Positions 26,607-39,140 of a stretch of 64,000 nt of DNA are shown piece after piece. Both the position numbers and the translations under genes were made by a program. The stretch's first letter is position 1. Each line of letters begins with the position of its first letter. The notes below the pieces were generated by a model. It was not told the origin of the DNA and did not search any database. It saw only the letters and a program-made list of their open reading frames with translations. Source of the DNA: Calliopsis andreniformis (Eukaryota > Arthropoda > Insecta > Hymenoptera > Andrenidae); assembly GCF_051401765.1 (NCBI RefSeq), contig NW_027480450.1, positions 1,488,001 to 1,552,000 of the forward strand. Direction: 5' to 3'.

Positions 26607-28180
26607 GAATATCCTGAATTCCCTTGGCTCTGTACTCAATCCGCAATATCCAATAATCAAGTCTCAATCCTCAAAGACCAATTCTCAACACTCAATCCTC
26701 AACATTCAGCGCTCTCTCTTCAATCCTCCATCCTCAACCCTCAATCCTCAAGAGTCAATCATCAATCCTCAGTCCTCAACCCTCAATCCTCAGTCCTCAA
26801 ACCTCAATCCCGAATCCTCAATCCTGAATCCTCAATCTTCAGACCTCAGTCCTCAAAAATCAATTGTCAATCCTCAATTCTCAACAGAATATCCTAAATT
26901 CACAGTTTTCAATACTCAGTCCCCATTCTTCAATCTTCAAATCTCAATCCACAAACATCAATTCTCATCACTCAATACTCTACACTCAGTCCTCAACCTT
27001 CAATCCTCAATCCTCAATCCTCAGTCTTCAATACTCAATACTCAATCTTCAATCCTCGACCCTCAATTCTCAATCCTCAATACTCAATCCACAATCGTCA
27101 ATCCTCAATCCCCAATCCTCAATCTTCATTTCTCAATCCTCAGGCTTCAATCCTCAATACTCAATCTTCAATCCTCAATCCTCAATCCACAACCCCCAAT
27201 CCTCATTCTTCAATACTCAATACCAAATCCTCAATCTTCAATCCTCAATCCTCAATCCTCAAACCTCAGACCTCATCCTCAATCCTCAATCCTCAATCCT
27301 CAGTCCACAATTGTCAATCCCCAATACTCAATCTTCAATCCTCAATCCTCAGTCCTCAAACCTCAATTCTGAATCCTCAATACTCAATCTTCAACTCTCA
27401 ATCCTCAGTCCTCAGTCCTCAAACCTCAATCCTCAAACCCCAGCCCTCAAACCTCAATCCTCAAACCTCAGCCCTCATCCTCAATCCTCAATCCTCAATT
27501 CTCAATCTTCAATCCTCAATACTCAATCTTCAATCCTCAGTCCTCAGTCCCCAAACCTCAACTCTGAACCCTCAATCCTGAATCCTCAATCTTCAGCCCT
27601 CAGTCCTCAACAGTCAGTTGTCAATCCTCAATCCTCAATAGAATATCCTCAATTCACAGTTTTCAATACCCAATACTCGATCTGCAACCTTCAAATCTCT
27701 ATCCACAAACATCAATTCTCATCACTCAACCCTCAACACTCAGTCCTCAATGTTCAATCCTCAATCCTAAATTCTCAATCTTCAATTCTCAATACTGTAT
27801 CTTCAATCCTCAATCCTCAATCCTCAATCCTCAATCCTCAGTCCCCAATCCTCGGTCCTCAATCCTCAATCCTCAATCCTCAAACCTCAATCCTCAACCG
27901 TCAGTCCTCCTCCTCAATCCTCAACCCTCAATACTCAATCCTCAATTTTTCAATCATCAATACTCAATCTTCAAGCCCCAATCCTCAATCCTCAATCCTC
28001 AATCCTCAACCCTCAATACTCAATCATCAATTTTTCGATCATCAATGCTCAATCTTCAATCCCCAATCCTCAATCCTCAATCCTCAATCCTCAATCCTCA
28101 ATCCTTAATATTCAACACACAAACATCATACATCAATCCTCAATACTCAACCATCAATCCTCAATTCTCAATACTCAATA
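26607..28180 (+). repeat. Higher-order block Z2
   Basis: The period to Z3 is 1,574 bp, measured at the class b islands (26,607 and 28,181) and at the class c islands (26,887 and 28,461; 27,641 and 29,215). The right third differs from Z1: it contains two AATTTTTCAA words (near 27,943 and 28,028), each an 8-base word that shifts the phase by one. No gene is visible. Confidence 0.82.
27635..27753 (+). repeat. Class c island (representative), TCAATTC-ACAGTTT type
   Basis: Seventeen consecutive degenerate words in perfect 7-bp register start with TCAATAG, AATATCC and TCAATTC, then ACAGTTT. They go on through distinctive words such as GCAACCT, TCTATCC, ACAAACA, TCATCAC and TCAATGT. The first three words match class a and class b islands, so all three probably descend from one ancestral variant block. 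Other copies start near 2,255, 3,360, 3,969, 6,415, 10,259, 12,140, 12,642, 17,763, 18,279, 22,288, 24,002, 26,034, 29,215, 30,888, 31,071 and 33,153, among others. Function is unknown. Confidence 0.83.
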
Positions 28181-29390
28181 GAATATCCTGAATTCCCATG
28201 GCTCTGAACTCAATCCACAATATCCAATAATCAAATCTCAATCCTCAAAGACCAATTCTCAACACTCAATCCTCAACACTCAGCCCTCTCTCTTCAATCC
28301 TCCATCCTCAACCCTCAATCCTCAAGCGTCAATCCTCAATCCTCAATCCTCAACCCTCAATCCTCAGTCCTCAAACCTCAATCCCGAATCCTCAATCCTG
28401 AATCCTCAATCTTCAGACCTCAGTCCTCAAAAATCAATTGTCAATCCTCAATTCTCAACAGAATATCCTAAATTCACAGTTTTCAATACTCAGTCCCCAT
28501 TCTTCAATCTTCAAATCTCAATCCACAAACATCAATTCTCATCACTCAATACTCTACACTCAGTCCTCAACCTTCAATCCTCAATCCTCAATCCTCAGTC
28601 TTCAATACTCAATACTCAATCTTCAATCCTCGACCCTCAATTCTCAATCCTCAATACTCAATCCACAATCGTCAATCCTCAATCCCCAATCCTCAATCTT
28701 CATTTCTCAATCCTCAGGCTTCAATCCTCAATACTCAATCTTCAATCCTCAATCCTCAATCCACAACCCTCAATCCTCATTCTTCAATACTCAATACCAA
28801 ATCCTCAATCTTCAATCCTCAATCCTCAATCCTCAAACCTCAGACCTCATCCTCAATCCTCAATCCTCAATCCTCAGTCCACAATTGTCAATCCCCAATA
28901 CTCAATCTTCAATCCTCAATCCTCAGTCCTCAAACCTCAATTCTGAATCCTCAATACTCAATCTTCAACCCTCAATCCTCAGTCCTCAGTCCTCAAACCT
29001 CAATCCTCAAACCCCAGCCCTCAAACCTCAATCCTCAAACCTCAGCCCTCATCCTCAATCCTCAATCCTCAATCCTCAATCTTCAATCCTCAATACTCAA
29101 TCTTCAATCCTCAGTCCTCAGTCCCCAAACCTCAACTCTGAACCCTCAATCCTGAATCCTCAATCTTCAGCCCTCAGTCCTCAACAGTCAGTTGTCAATC
29201 CTCAATCCTCAATAGAAAATCCTCAATTCACAGTTTTCAATACCCAATACTCGATCTGCAACCTTCAAATCTCTATCCACAAACATCAATTCTCATCACT
29301 CAACCCTCAACACTCAGTCCTCAATGTTCAATCCTCAATCCTCAATTCTCAATCTTCAATTCTCAATACTGTATCTCAATCCTCGATTCT
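28181..29390 (+). repeat. Higher-order block Z3 (truncated)
   Basis: Z3 follows Z2 word for word until about 29,375, then stops inside the segment after TCAATAC-TGTATC. That last word has lost one T relative to Z2. The sequence then passes through TCAATCC-TCGATTC into X1. The join is one of the few block junctions that is off register by one base. It contains class c islands at 28,461 and 29,215; the latter has GAAAATCC instead of GAATATCC. Confidence 0.8.
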
Positions 29391-30017
29391 CAATCCTCAA
29401 TACTCAATCCTCAATCCTCAATCTTCAATCCTCAATACTCAATCTTCAATCCTCTACCTCAATCCTCAATCCTCAATCCTCAATCCTAAATCATCAAACC
29501 TCAATCTTCAATACTCAATCCTCAATCCTCAATCCTCAATCCTCAATACTCAACCATCAATACTCAATTCTCAATACTCAATAGAATATCCTGAATTCTC
29601 AGGATTCAATACTCAAACCTCAACCCTCAACCCTCAGCCCTCATTCTCAATCCTCAATCCTCAATCCTCAACGCTCAATATTCAATCCTCAATACTCAAT
29701 CTTCAATCCTCAGTCCTCAATCCTCAATCCTCAATCCTGAATCCTCAGTCATCAACCTGCAATCCTCAATGCTCAATCCTCAATCCTCAAGCCTCAGACC
29801 TCAATCCTCAATCCTCAATCCTCAAACCTCAATACTCAACCGTCAGTCCTCGTCCTCAATCCTCAACCCTCAATACTCAATCCTCAATTTTTCAATCATC
29901 AATACTCAGTCTTCAATCCTCAATCCTCAATCCTCAATCCTCAATCCTCAATATTCAACACACAACCCTCAACCATCAATCCTCAATACTCAATCATCTA
30001 TCCTCAATTCTCAATAC

Positions 30018-30136
30018 TCAATAGAATATCCTGAATTCCCTTGGCTCTGTACTCAATCCGCAATATCCAATAATCAAGTCTCAATCCTCAAAGACCAATT
30101 CTCAACACTCAATCCTCAACACTCAGCGCTCTCTCT
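30018..30136 (+). repeat. Class b island (representative), CCTTGGC-TCTGTAC type
   Basis: Seventeen words in exact 7-bp register start with TCAATAG, AATATCC and TGAATTC, then CCTTGGC and TCTGTAC. They continue through GCAATAT, CCAATAA, TCAAGTC, TCAAAGA, CCAATTC, TCAGCGC and TCTCTCT. This is among the least heptamer-like sequence in the window, yet the spacing is untouched. Copies start (last base of TCAATAG) at 4,967, 25,000, 26,607, 28,181, 30,024, 36,093 and 44,288. A more diverged sister with GAACATCC and CATGGTT lies at 1,941, 16,407, 21,974 and 58,105. Confidence 0.85.
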
Positions 30137-31271
30137 TCAATCCTCCATCCTCAACCCTCAATCCTCAAGAGTCAGTCATCAATCCTCAGTCCTCAACCCT
30201 CAATCCTCAGTCCTCAAACCTCAATCCCGAATCCTCAATCCTGAATCCTCAATCTTCTGACCTCAGGCCTCAACAATCAATTGTCAATCCTCAATCCTCA
30301 ACAGAATATCCTAAATTCACAGTTTTCAATACTCAGTCCCCATTCATCCATCTTCAAATCTCAATCCACAAACATCAATTCTCATCACACAACACTCTAC
30401 ACTCAGTCCTCAATCTTCAATACTCAATCCTCAATCCTCAACCCTCAGACCTCATCCTCAATCCTCAATCCTCAATCCTCAGTCCTCAATCTTCAATCCC
30501 CAATACTCAATCTTCAATCCTCAATCATCGGTCCTCAAACCTCAACTCTGAATCCTCAATACTCAATCTGCAACCCTCAATCCTCAGTCCTCTATACTCA
30601 ACCATCAATCCTCAATTCTCAATACCCAATAGAATATCCTGAATTCGCAGGATTCAATACTCAAACCTCAATCCTCAACCCTCAGCCATCATCCTCCATT
30701 CTCGAACCTCAGCCCTCATCCTCAATCCTCAATACTCAATCCTCAATCGTCAATCTTCAATCCTCAATACTCAATCTTCAACTCTCAATCCTCAGTCCTC
30801 AAACCTCAATCCTGAATCCTCGATACTGAATCCTCAATCTTCAGCCCTCAGTCCTCAACAATCAGTTGTCAATCCGCAATCCTCAATAGAATATCCTCAA
30901 TTCACAGTTTTCAGTAATCAATGCTCAATCTGCAATCTTCAATCCTCATTACTCAATCGTCAATCCTCCTTCCTCAGCCCTCAAACCTCAATTCTGAATC
31001 CTCAATACTGAATCCTCAACCTTCAGCGCTCAGTCTTCATCAATCAGTTGTCAATCCTCAATCCTCAATAGAATATCCTCTATTCACAGTTTTCAATACT
31101 CAATAATCAATCTACAATCTTCAAAACTCTATCCACAAACATCAATTCTCATCACTCAACACTCAACACTCAGACCTCAATGTTCAATCCTCAATCCTAA
31201 ATCCTCAATCTTCAATTCTCAATACTGTATCTTCAATCCTCAATCCTCAATCCTCAATCCTCAATCCTCAA

Positions 31272-31471
31272 TCCTCAATACTCAATTCTCAATCCTCAAT
31301 ACTCAATCCTCAATCTTGAATCCTCAATAATCAATCTCCAATACTAGATCCTAAATCCTCAAACCTCAATCCACAACCCTCAATCTTCAATCCTCAATAC
31401 TCAATTCTCAATCCTCAATACTCAATCCTCAATCTTGAATCCTCAATAATCAATCTCCAATACTAGATCCT
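31272..31471 (+). repeat. 119-bp direct repeat with ACTAGATCC word
   Basis: A string ending in CCAATACTAGATCC occurs twice, 119 bp apart (TACTAGATCC at 31,342 and 31,461); 119 is 17 words. The same pair with the same spacing is in X2 (37,411 and 37,530) and X3 (45,607 and 45,726), so the duplication predates the X copies. A related single string with CAATAAAAAATC and CCTAGATC occurs in D1 (about 47,225-47,255) and D2 (about 59,650-59,680). CTAG is otherwise almost absent from the window. Confidence 0.85.
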
Positions 31472-34400
31472 CAATCCCCAATCCTCTATCCTTAATGCTC
31501 AATCTTCAATCCTCAATCCCCAGTCCTCAACCTGCAATCCTCAATGCTCAATCCTCAATCCTCAAGCCTCAGTCCTCAATCCTCAATCCTCAATCCTCAA
31601 CCCTCAATACTCAACCGTCAGTCCTCGTCCTCAATCCTCAACCCTCAATACTCAATCCTCAATTTTTCAACCATCAATACTCAGTTTTCAATCCTCAATC
31701 CTCAATCCTCAATCCTCAATCCTCAATCCTCAATCGTCAATCCTCAATCCCCAACTCTCAATCTTCATTTCTCAATCCTCTGTCTTCAATCCTCAATACT
31801 CAATCTTCAATCCTCAATCCTCAATCCTCAACCCTCAATCCTCATTCTTCAATCCTCAATATCCAGTCCTCAATCTTCAATCCTCAATCCTCAATCCTCA
31901 ACTCTCAGACCTCATCCTCAATACTCAATCCTCAATCCATAGTCCTCAATCTTCAATCCTCAACAGTCAATCTTCAATCCTCAATCCTCAGTCCTCAAAC
32001 GTCAATTCTGAATCCTCAATACTCAATCTTCAACCCTCAATCCTCAGTCCTCAATACTCAACCATCAATCCTCAATTCTCAATACTCAATAGAATATCCA
32101 GAATTCTCAGGATTCAATACTCAAACCTCAATCCTCAACCATCAGCCCTCATCCTCCATCCTCAATCCTCAATCCTCAATCCTCAATCTTCAATCCTCAA
32201 TACTCAAACCTCAGTCATGAATACTCAATCTTCAATACTCATTCCTCAATCCTCTATACTCAATCCTCAATCCTCAGTCCTCAATCCTCAATACTCAGCC
32301 GTCAATCCTCAATCCCCAATCCTCAATCCTCAATCCTCAATCCTCAGTCATGAATACTCAATCTTCAATACTCAATCCTCAATCCTCTATCCTCAATCCT
32401 CAGTCCTCAATACTCAATCGTCAATCCTCAATCCGCAATCCTCAATCTTCAATCTTCAATACTCAATCCTCAATCCTCAATCCTCAGTCATGAATACACA
32501 ATCTTCAATACTCAATCCTCAATCCTCTATCCTCAATCCTCAATCCCCAATCCTCAATCGTCAATCCTCAATCCCCAATCCTCAATCTTCAATCCTCAAT
32601 CCTCAATTCTCAATCCTCCATCCGCAATCTTCAATCCTCAATACTCAATCTTCACTGCTCAATTCTCAATCCTCAATCCTTAATCCCCAATCCTCAATCC
32701 TCAATCCTCAATCCTCAATCATCAATCCTCAACACTCAATCTTCAATCCTCAGTCCTCAATTCTCAATTCTCAATCCTCAATCCTCAATCCTCAAGCGTC
32801 AATCTTCAATCCTGAATATTCAATCCTCAATCCTCAATCCTCAATCCTCAATCCTCAACCCTCATTCTTCAATCCTCAATACCCAATCCTCAATCTTCAA
32901 TCCTCAATCCTCAATCCTCAATTCTCAATCCTCAATCCTCAGTCCTCAGTCCTCAATCCTCAGTCCCCAACCGTCAGCCCTCATCCTCAATCCTCAAACG
33001 TCAATCCTCAATCCTCAATCTTCAATCCTCAATACTCAACCTTCAATCCTCAAACCTCAGTCCTCAAACCCCAATTCTGAATCCTCAATCCTGAATCCTC
33101 AATCTTCAGCCCTCAGTCCTCAACAATCAGATGTCAATCCTCAATCCTCAATAGAATATCCTCAATTCACAGTTTTCAATACTCAATACTCCATCTGCAA
33201 TCTTCAAATCTCTATCCACAAACATCAATCCTCTTCACTCAACCCTCAACACTGAGTCCTCAATGTTCAATCCTCAATCCTCAATTCTCAATCTTCTATC
33301 CTCAATACTGAATCTTCAATCCTCAATCCTCAATCCTCAATCCTCAATCCTCAATCTCCAATCCTCAGTCCCCAATCCTTAATCTTCAATCCTGAATCCT
33401 CAATCCTCAATCCTCAATCCTCAATCCTCAGTCCTCAGTCCCCAAACCTCAATCCTCAGCCCTCAGACCTCATCCTCAATCCTCAATCCTCAATCCTCAA
33501 TCCTCAATCTTCAGTCCTCAATACTCAATCTTCAATCCTCAATCCTCAGTCCTCAATCCTCAATTCTGAATCCTCAGTACTCAACCTTCAACCCTCAACC
33601 CTCAGTCCTCAATACTCAACCATCAATCCTCAATTCTCAATACTCAATGGAATATCCAGAATTCTCAGGATTCAATACTCAAACCTCAATCCTCAACTAT
33701 CAGCCCTCATCCTCCATCCTCAATCCTCAATCCTCAATCCTCAATCTTCAATCCTCAATACTCAATCCTCAGTCATGGATACTCAATCTTCAATACTCAT
33801 TCCTCAATCCTCAATACTCAATCCTCAATCCTCAGTCCTCAATCCTCAATACTCAGCCGTCAATCCTCAATCCCCAATCCTCAATCCTCAATCCTCAATC
33901 CTCAATCCTCAATCCTCAATCCTCAGTCATGAATACTCAATCTTCAATACTCAATCCTCAATCCTCTATCCTCAATCCTCAGTCCTCAATACTCAATCGT
34001 CAATCCTCAATCCCCAATCCTCAATCTTCAATCTTCAATACTCAATCCTCAATCCTCAATCCTCAGTCATGAATAGTCAATCTTCAATACTCAATCCTCA
34101 ATCCTCTATCCTCAATCCTCAATCCCCAATCCTCAATCGTCAATCCTAAATCCCCAATCCTCAATCTTCAATCCTCAATCCTCAATCCTCAATCCTCCAT
34201 CCTCAATCCTCAATCCTCAATCCTCAATCTTCAATCCTCAACACTCAATCTTCAATCCTCAGTCCTCAATTCTCAATCCTCAATCCTCAATCCTCAATCG
34301 TCAATCTTCAATCCTGAATATTCAATCCTCAATCCTCAATCCTCAATCCTCAATCCTCAACCCTCATTCTTTAATCCTCAATACCCAATCCTCAATCTTC

Positions 34401-37400
34401 AATCCTCAATCCTCAATCCTCAATCCTCAATTCTCAATCCTCAATCCTCAGTCCTCAGTCCTCAATCCTCAGTCCCCAACCGTCAGCCCTCATCCTCAAT
34501 CCTCAAACGCACAATCCTCAATCCTCAATCTTCAATCCTCAATACGCAACCTTCAATCCTCAAACCTCAGTCCTCAAACCCCAATTCTGAATCCTCAATC
34601 CTCAATCCTCAATCTTCAATCCTCAATACTCAATCTTCAATCCTCAATCCTCAGTCCTCAATCCTCAATTCTGAATCCTCAGTACTCAACCTTGAACCCT
34701 CAACCCTCAGTCCTCAATACTCAACCATCAATCCTCAATTCTCAATACTCAATGGAATATCCAGAATTCTCAGGATTCAATACTCAAACCTCAATCCTCA
34801 ACTATCAGCCCTCATCCTCCATCCTCAATCCTCAATCCTCAATCCTCAATCTTCAATCCTCAATTCTCAATCCTCAGTCATGAATACTCAATCTTCAATA
34901 CTCATTCCTCAATCCTCTATACTCAATCCTCAATCCTCAGTCCTCAATCCTCAATACTCAGCCGTCAATCCTCAATTCCCAATCCTCAATCCTCAATCCT
35001 CAATACTCAGCCGTCAATCCTCAATCCCCAATCCTCAATCCTCAATCCTCAATCCTCAATCCTCAATCCTCAATCCTCAGTCATGAATACTCAATCTTCA
35101 ATACTCAATCCTCAATCCTCTATCCTCAATCCTCAGTCCTCAATACTCAATCGTCAATCCTCAATCCCCAATCCTCAATCTTCAATCCTCAATACTCAAT
35201 CCTCAATCCTCAATCCTCAGTCATGAATAGTCAATCTTCAATACTCAATCCTCAATCCTCTATCCTCAATCCTCAATCCCCAATCCTCAATCGTCAATCC
35301 TAAATCCCCAATCCTCAATCTTCAATCCTCAATCCTCAATCCTCAATCCTCCATCCTCAATCTTCAATCCTCAGTCCTCAATACTCAATCGTCAATCCTC
35401 AATCCCCAATCCTCAATCTTCAATCTTCAATACTCAATCCTCAATCCTCAATCCTCAATCCTCAATACTCAATCCTCAATCCTCAATCTTCAATCCTCAA
35501 TACTCAATCTTCAATCCTCTACCTCAATCCTCAATCCTCAATCCTCAATCCTAAATCATCAATCCTCAATCTTCAATACTCAATCCTCAATCCTCAATCC
35601 TCAATCCTCAATACTCAACCATCAATACTCAATTCTCAATACTCAATAGAATATCCTGAATTCTCAGGATTCAATACTCAAACCTCAACCCTCAACCCTC
35701 AGCCCTCATTCTCAATCCTCAATCCTCAATCCTCAACGCTCAATATTCAATCCTCAATACTCAATCTTCAATCCTCAGTCCGTCCTCAATCCTCAATCCT
35801 CAATCCTGAATCCTCAGTCATCAACCTGCAATCCTCAATGCTCAATCCTCAATCCTCAAGCCTCAGACCTCAATCCTCAATCCTCAATCCTCAAACCTCA
35901 ATACTCAACCGTCAGTCCTCGTCCTCAATCCTCAACCCTCAATACTCAATCCTCAATTTTTCAATCATCAATACTCAGTCTTCAATCCTCAATCCTCAAT
36001 CCTCAATCCTCAATCCTCAATATTCAACACACAACCCTCAACCATCAATCCTCAATACTCAATCATCTATCCTCAATTCTCAATACTCAATAGAATATCC
36101 TGAATTCCCTTGGCTCTGTACTCAATCCGCAATATCCAATAATCAAGTCTCAATCCTCAAAGACCAATTCTCAACACTCAATCCTCAACACTCAGCGCTC
36201 TCTCTTCAATCCTCCATCCTCAACCCTCAATCCTCAAGAGTCAGTCATCAATCCTCAGTCCTCAACCCTCAATCCTCAGTCCTCAAACCTCAATCCCGAA
36301 TCCTCAATCCTGAATCCTCAATCTTCTGACCTCAGGCCTCAACAATCAATTGTCAATCCTCAATCCTCAACAGAATATCCTAAATTCACAGTTTTCAATA
36401 CTCAGTCCCCATTCATCCATCTTCAAATCTCAATCCACAAACATCAATTCTCATCACACAACACTCTACACTCAGTCCTCAATCTTCAATACTCAATCCT
36501 CAATCCTCAACCCTCAGACCTCATCCTCAATCCTCAATCCTCAATCCTCAGTCCTCAATCTTCAATCCCCAATACTCAATCTTCAATCCTCAATCATCGG
36601 TCCTCAAACCTCAACTCTGAATCCTCAATACTCAATCTGCAACCCTCAATCCTCAGTCCTCTATACTCAACCATCAATCCTCAATTCTCAATACCCAATA
36701 GAATATCCTGAATTCGCAGGATTCAATACTCAAACCTCAATCCTCAACCCTCAGCCATCATCCTCCATTCTCGAACCTCAGCCCTCATCCTCAATCCTCA
36801 ATACTCAATCCTCAATCGTCAATCTTCAATCCTCAATACTCAATCTTCAACTCTCAATCCTCAGTCCTCAAACCTCAATCCTGAATCCTCGATACTGAAT
36901 CCTCAATCTTCAGCCCTCAGTCCTCAACAATCAGTTGTCAATCCGCAATCCTCAATAGAATATCCTCAATTCACAGTTTTCAGTAATCAATGCTCAATCT
37001 GCAATCTTCAATCCTCATTACTCAATCGTCAATCCTCCTTCCTCAGCCCTCAAACCTCAATTCTGAATCCTCAATACTGAATCCTCAACCTTCAGCGCTC
37101 AGTCTTCATCAATCAGTTGTCAATCCTCAATCCTCAATAGAATATCCTCTATTCACAGTTTTCAATACTCAATAATCAATCTACAATCTTCAAAACTCTA
37201 TCCACAAACATCAATTCTCATCACTCAACACTCAACACTCAGACCTCAATGTTCAATCCTCAATCCTAAATCCTCAATCTTCAATTCTCAATACTGTATC
37301 TTCAATCCTCAATCCTCAATCCTCAATCCTCAATCCTCAATCCTCAATACTCAATTCTCAATCCTCAATACTCAATCCTCAATCTTGAATCCTCAATAAT

Positions 37401-37540
37401 CAATCTCCAATACTAGATCCTAAATCCTCAAACCTCAATCCACAACCCTCAATCTTCAATCCTCAATACTCAATTCTCAATCCTCAATACTCAATCCTCA
37501 ATCTTGAATCCTCAATAATCAATCTCCAATACTAGATCCT

Positions 37541-39140
37541 CATCCCAATCCTCTATCCTTAATGCTCAATCTTCAATCCTCAATCCCCAGTCCTCAACCT
37601 GCAATCCTCATGCTCATCCTCAATCCTCAAGCCTCTGTCCTCAATCCTCAATCCTCAATCCTCAACCCTCAATACTCAACCGTCAGTCCTCGTCCTCAAT
37701 CCTCAACCTCAATACTCAATCCTCAATTTTTCAACCATCAATACTCAGTTTTCAATCCTCAATCCTCAATCCTCAATCCTCAATCCTCAATCCTCAATCG
37801 TCAATCCTCAATCCCCAACTCTCAATCTTCATTTCTCAATCCTCTGTCTTCAATCCTCAATACTCAATCTTCAATCCTCAATCCTTATCCTCAACCCTCA
37901 ATCCTCATTCTTCAATCCTCAATATCCAGTCCTCAATCTTCAATCCTCAATCCTCAATCCTCAACTCTCAGACCTCATCCTCAATACTCAATCCTCAATC
38001 CATAGTCCTCAATCTTCAATCCTCAACAGTCAATCTTCAATCCTCAATCCTCAGTCTCAAACGTCATTCTGAATCCTCAATACTCAATCTTCAACCCTCA
38101 ATCCTCAGTCCTCATACTCAACCATCAATCCTCAATTCTCAATACTCAATAGAATATCCAGAATTCTCAGGATTCAATACTCAAACCTCAATCCTCAACC
38201 ATCAGCCCTCATCCTCCATCCTCAATCCTCAATCCTCAATCCTCATCTTCAATCCTCAATACTCAAACCTCAGTCATGAATACTCAATCTTCAATACTCA
38301 TTCCTCAATCCTCTATACTCAATCCTCAATCCTCAGTCCTCAATCCTCAATACTCAGCCGTCAATCCTCAATCCCCAATCCTCAATCCTCAATCTTCAAT
38401 CCTCAGTCATGAATACTCAATCTTCAATACTCAATCCTCAATCCTCTATCCTCATCCTCAGTCCTCAATACTCAATCGTCAATCCTCAATCCGCAATCCT
38501 CAATCTTCAATCTTCAATACTCAATCCTCAATCCTCAATCCTCAGTCATGAATACACAATCTTCAATACTCATTCCTCAATCCTCTATACTCAATCCTCA
38601 ATCCTCAGTCCTCAATCCTCAATACTCAGCCGTCAATCCTCAATCCCAATCCTCAATCCTCAACGCTCAATATTCAATCCTCAATACTCAATCTTCAATC
38701 CTCAATCCTCAATCCTCAATCCTCATTCCTTAATCCTCAGTCATCAACCTGCAATCCTCAATGCTCAATCCTCAATCCTCAAGCCTCAGACCTCAATCCC
38801 CAATCCTCAATCGTCAATCCTCAATCCCAATCCTCAATCTTCAATCCTCAATCCTCAATTCTCATCCTCCATCCGCAATCTTCACTCCTCAATACTCAAT
38901 CTTCACTGCTCAATTCTCAATCCTCAATCCTTAATCCCCAATCTCAATCCTCAATCCTCAATCCTCAATCAACAATCCTCAACACTCAATCTTCAATCCT
39001 CAGTCCTCAATTCTCAATTCTCAATCCTCAATCCTCAATCCTCAAGCGGTCAATCTTCAATCCTGAATATTCAATCCTCAATCCTCAATCCTCAATCCTC
39101 AATCCTCAACCTCATTCTTCAATCCTCATACCCAATCCTC
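37541..39140 (+). other. Patch dense in 1-bp deletions, probable consensus-error region
   Basis: Compared with X1 the offset falls from 6,069 to 6,059 between 37,541 and 38,276. I can place ten single-base losses: two near 37,552, then near 37,612, 37,617, 37,709 and 37,884, two near 38,056-38,066, and near 38,114 and 38,244. Most fall in AA or CC pairs. Further ones follow near 38,453, 38,646, 38,826, 38,865, 38,943, 39,110 and 39,128, plus an inserted G near 39,049. X1 and X3 show no net indel over the matching stretch. The clustering suggests an unpolished long-read patch; true decay is the alternative. Confidence 0.75.
38560..38800 (+). repeat. Mosaic insertion of about 200 bp in X2
   Basis: After GTCATGAATACAC, X1 (32,490) goes straight to a G-type segment. 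X2 instead runs through an A/P-type string (CATTCCTC to CAGCCGTC). It then passes to a Z/X-type string with AACGCTCAATATTC and CATCAACCTGCAATCC, like 26,255-26,390. It returns to G-type words near 38,796. This accounts for the offset rise from 6,059 to 6,249. The insert lies inside the error-rich patch, so an assembly chimera is as likely as gene conversion. Confidence 0.7.

Larger units (their letters stand above)
29391..35455 (+). repeat. Higher-order block X1
   Basis: X1 is collinear with X2 at offset 6,065, which becomes 6,069 after a 4-bp insertion in X2 near 35,786. It is collinear with X3 at a constant offset of 14,264 from 29,401 to about 32,547. Composition in order: a Z/X shared part with class a island at 29,584 and class b island at 30,024; class c island at 30,304; class a at 30,632; class c at 30,888 and 31,071; a 119-bp direct repeat at 31,272; class a at 32,092; a G-type part (32,490-34,150); then P-type sequence (34,200-35,450) matching 13,675 onward in P1. 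Confidence 0.86.

Noticed and set aside
28438..30024. Longest plus-strand open frame (528 codons), apparent repeat protein of ILNPQSS heptads
   Set aside because: The peptide is the same in all three frames because 7 is not a multiple of 3. Frames overlap each other in the same region, end at random stop words and do not coincide with block edges. They have no ribosome-binding or promoter context. A few, such as those in X1 and X3, recur only because the DNA blocks recur.
30018..30136. Class b island as remnant of an inserted element or gene
   Set aside because: It stays in exact 7-bp register with the array and has no terminal repeats or target duplication, so it is better explained as mutated heptamers.
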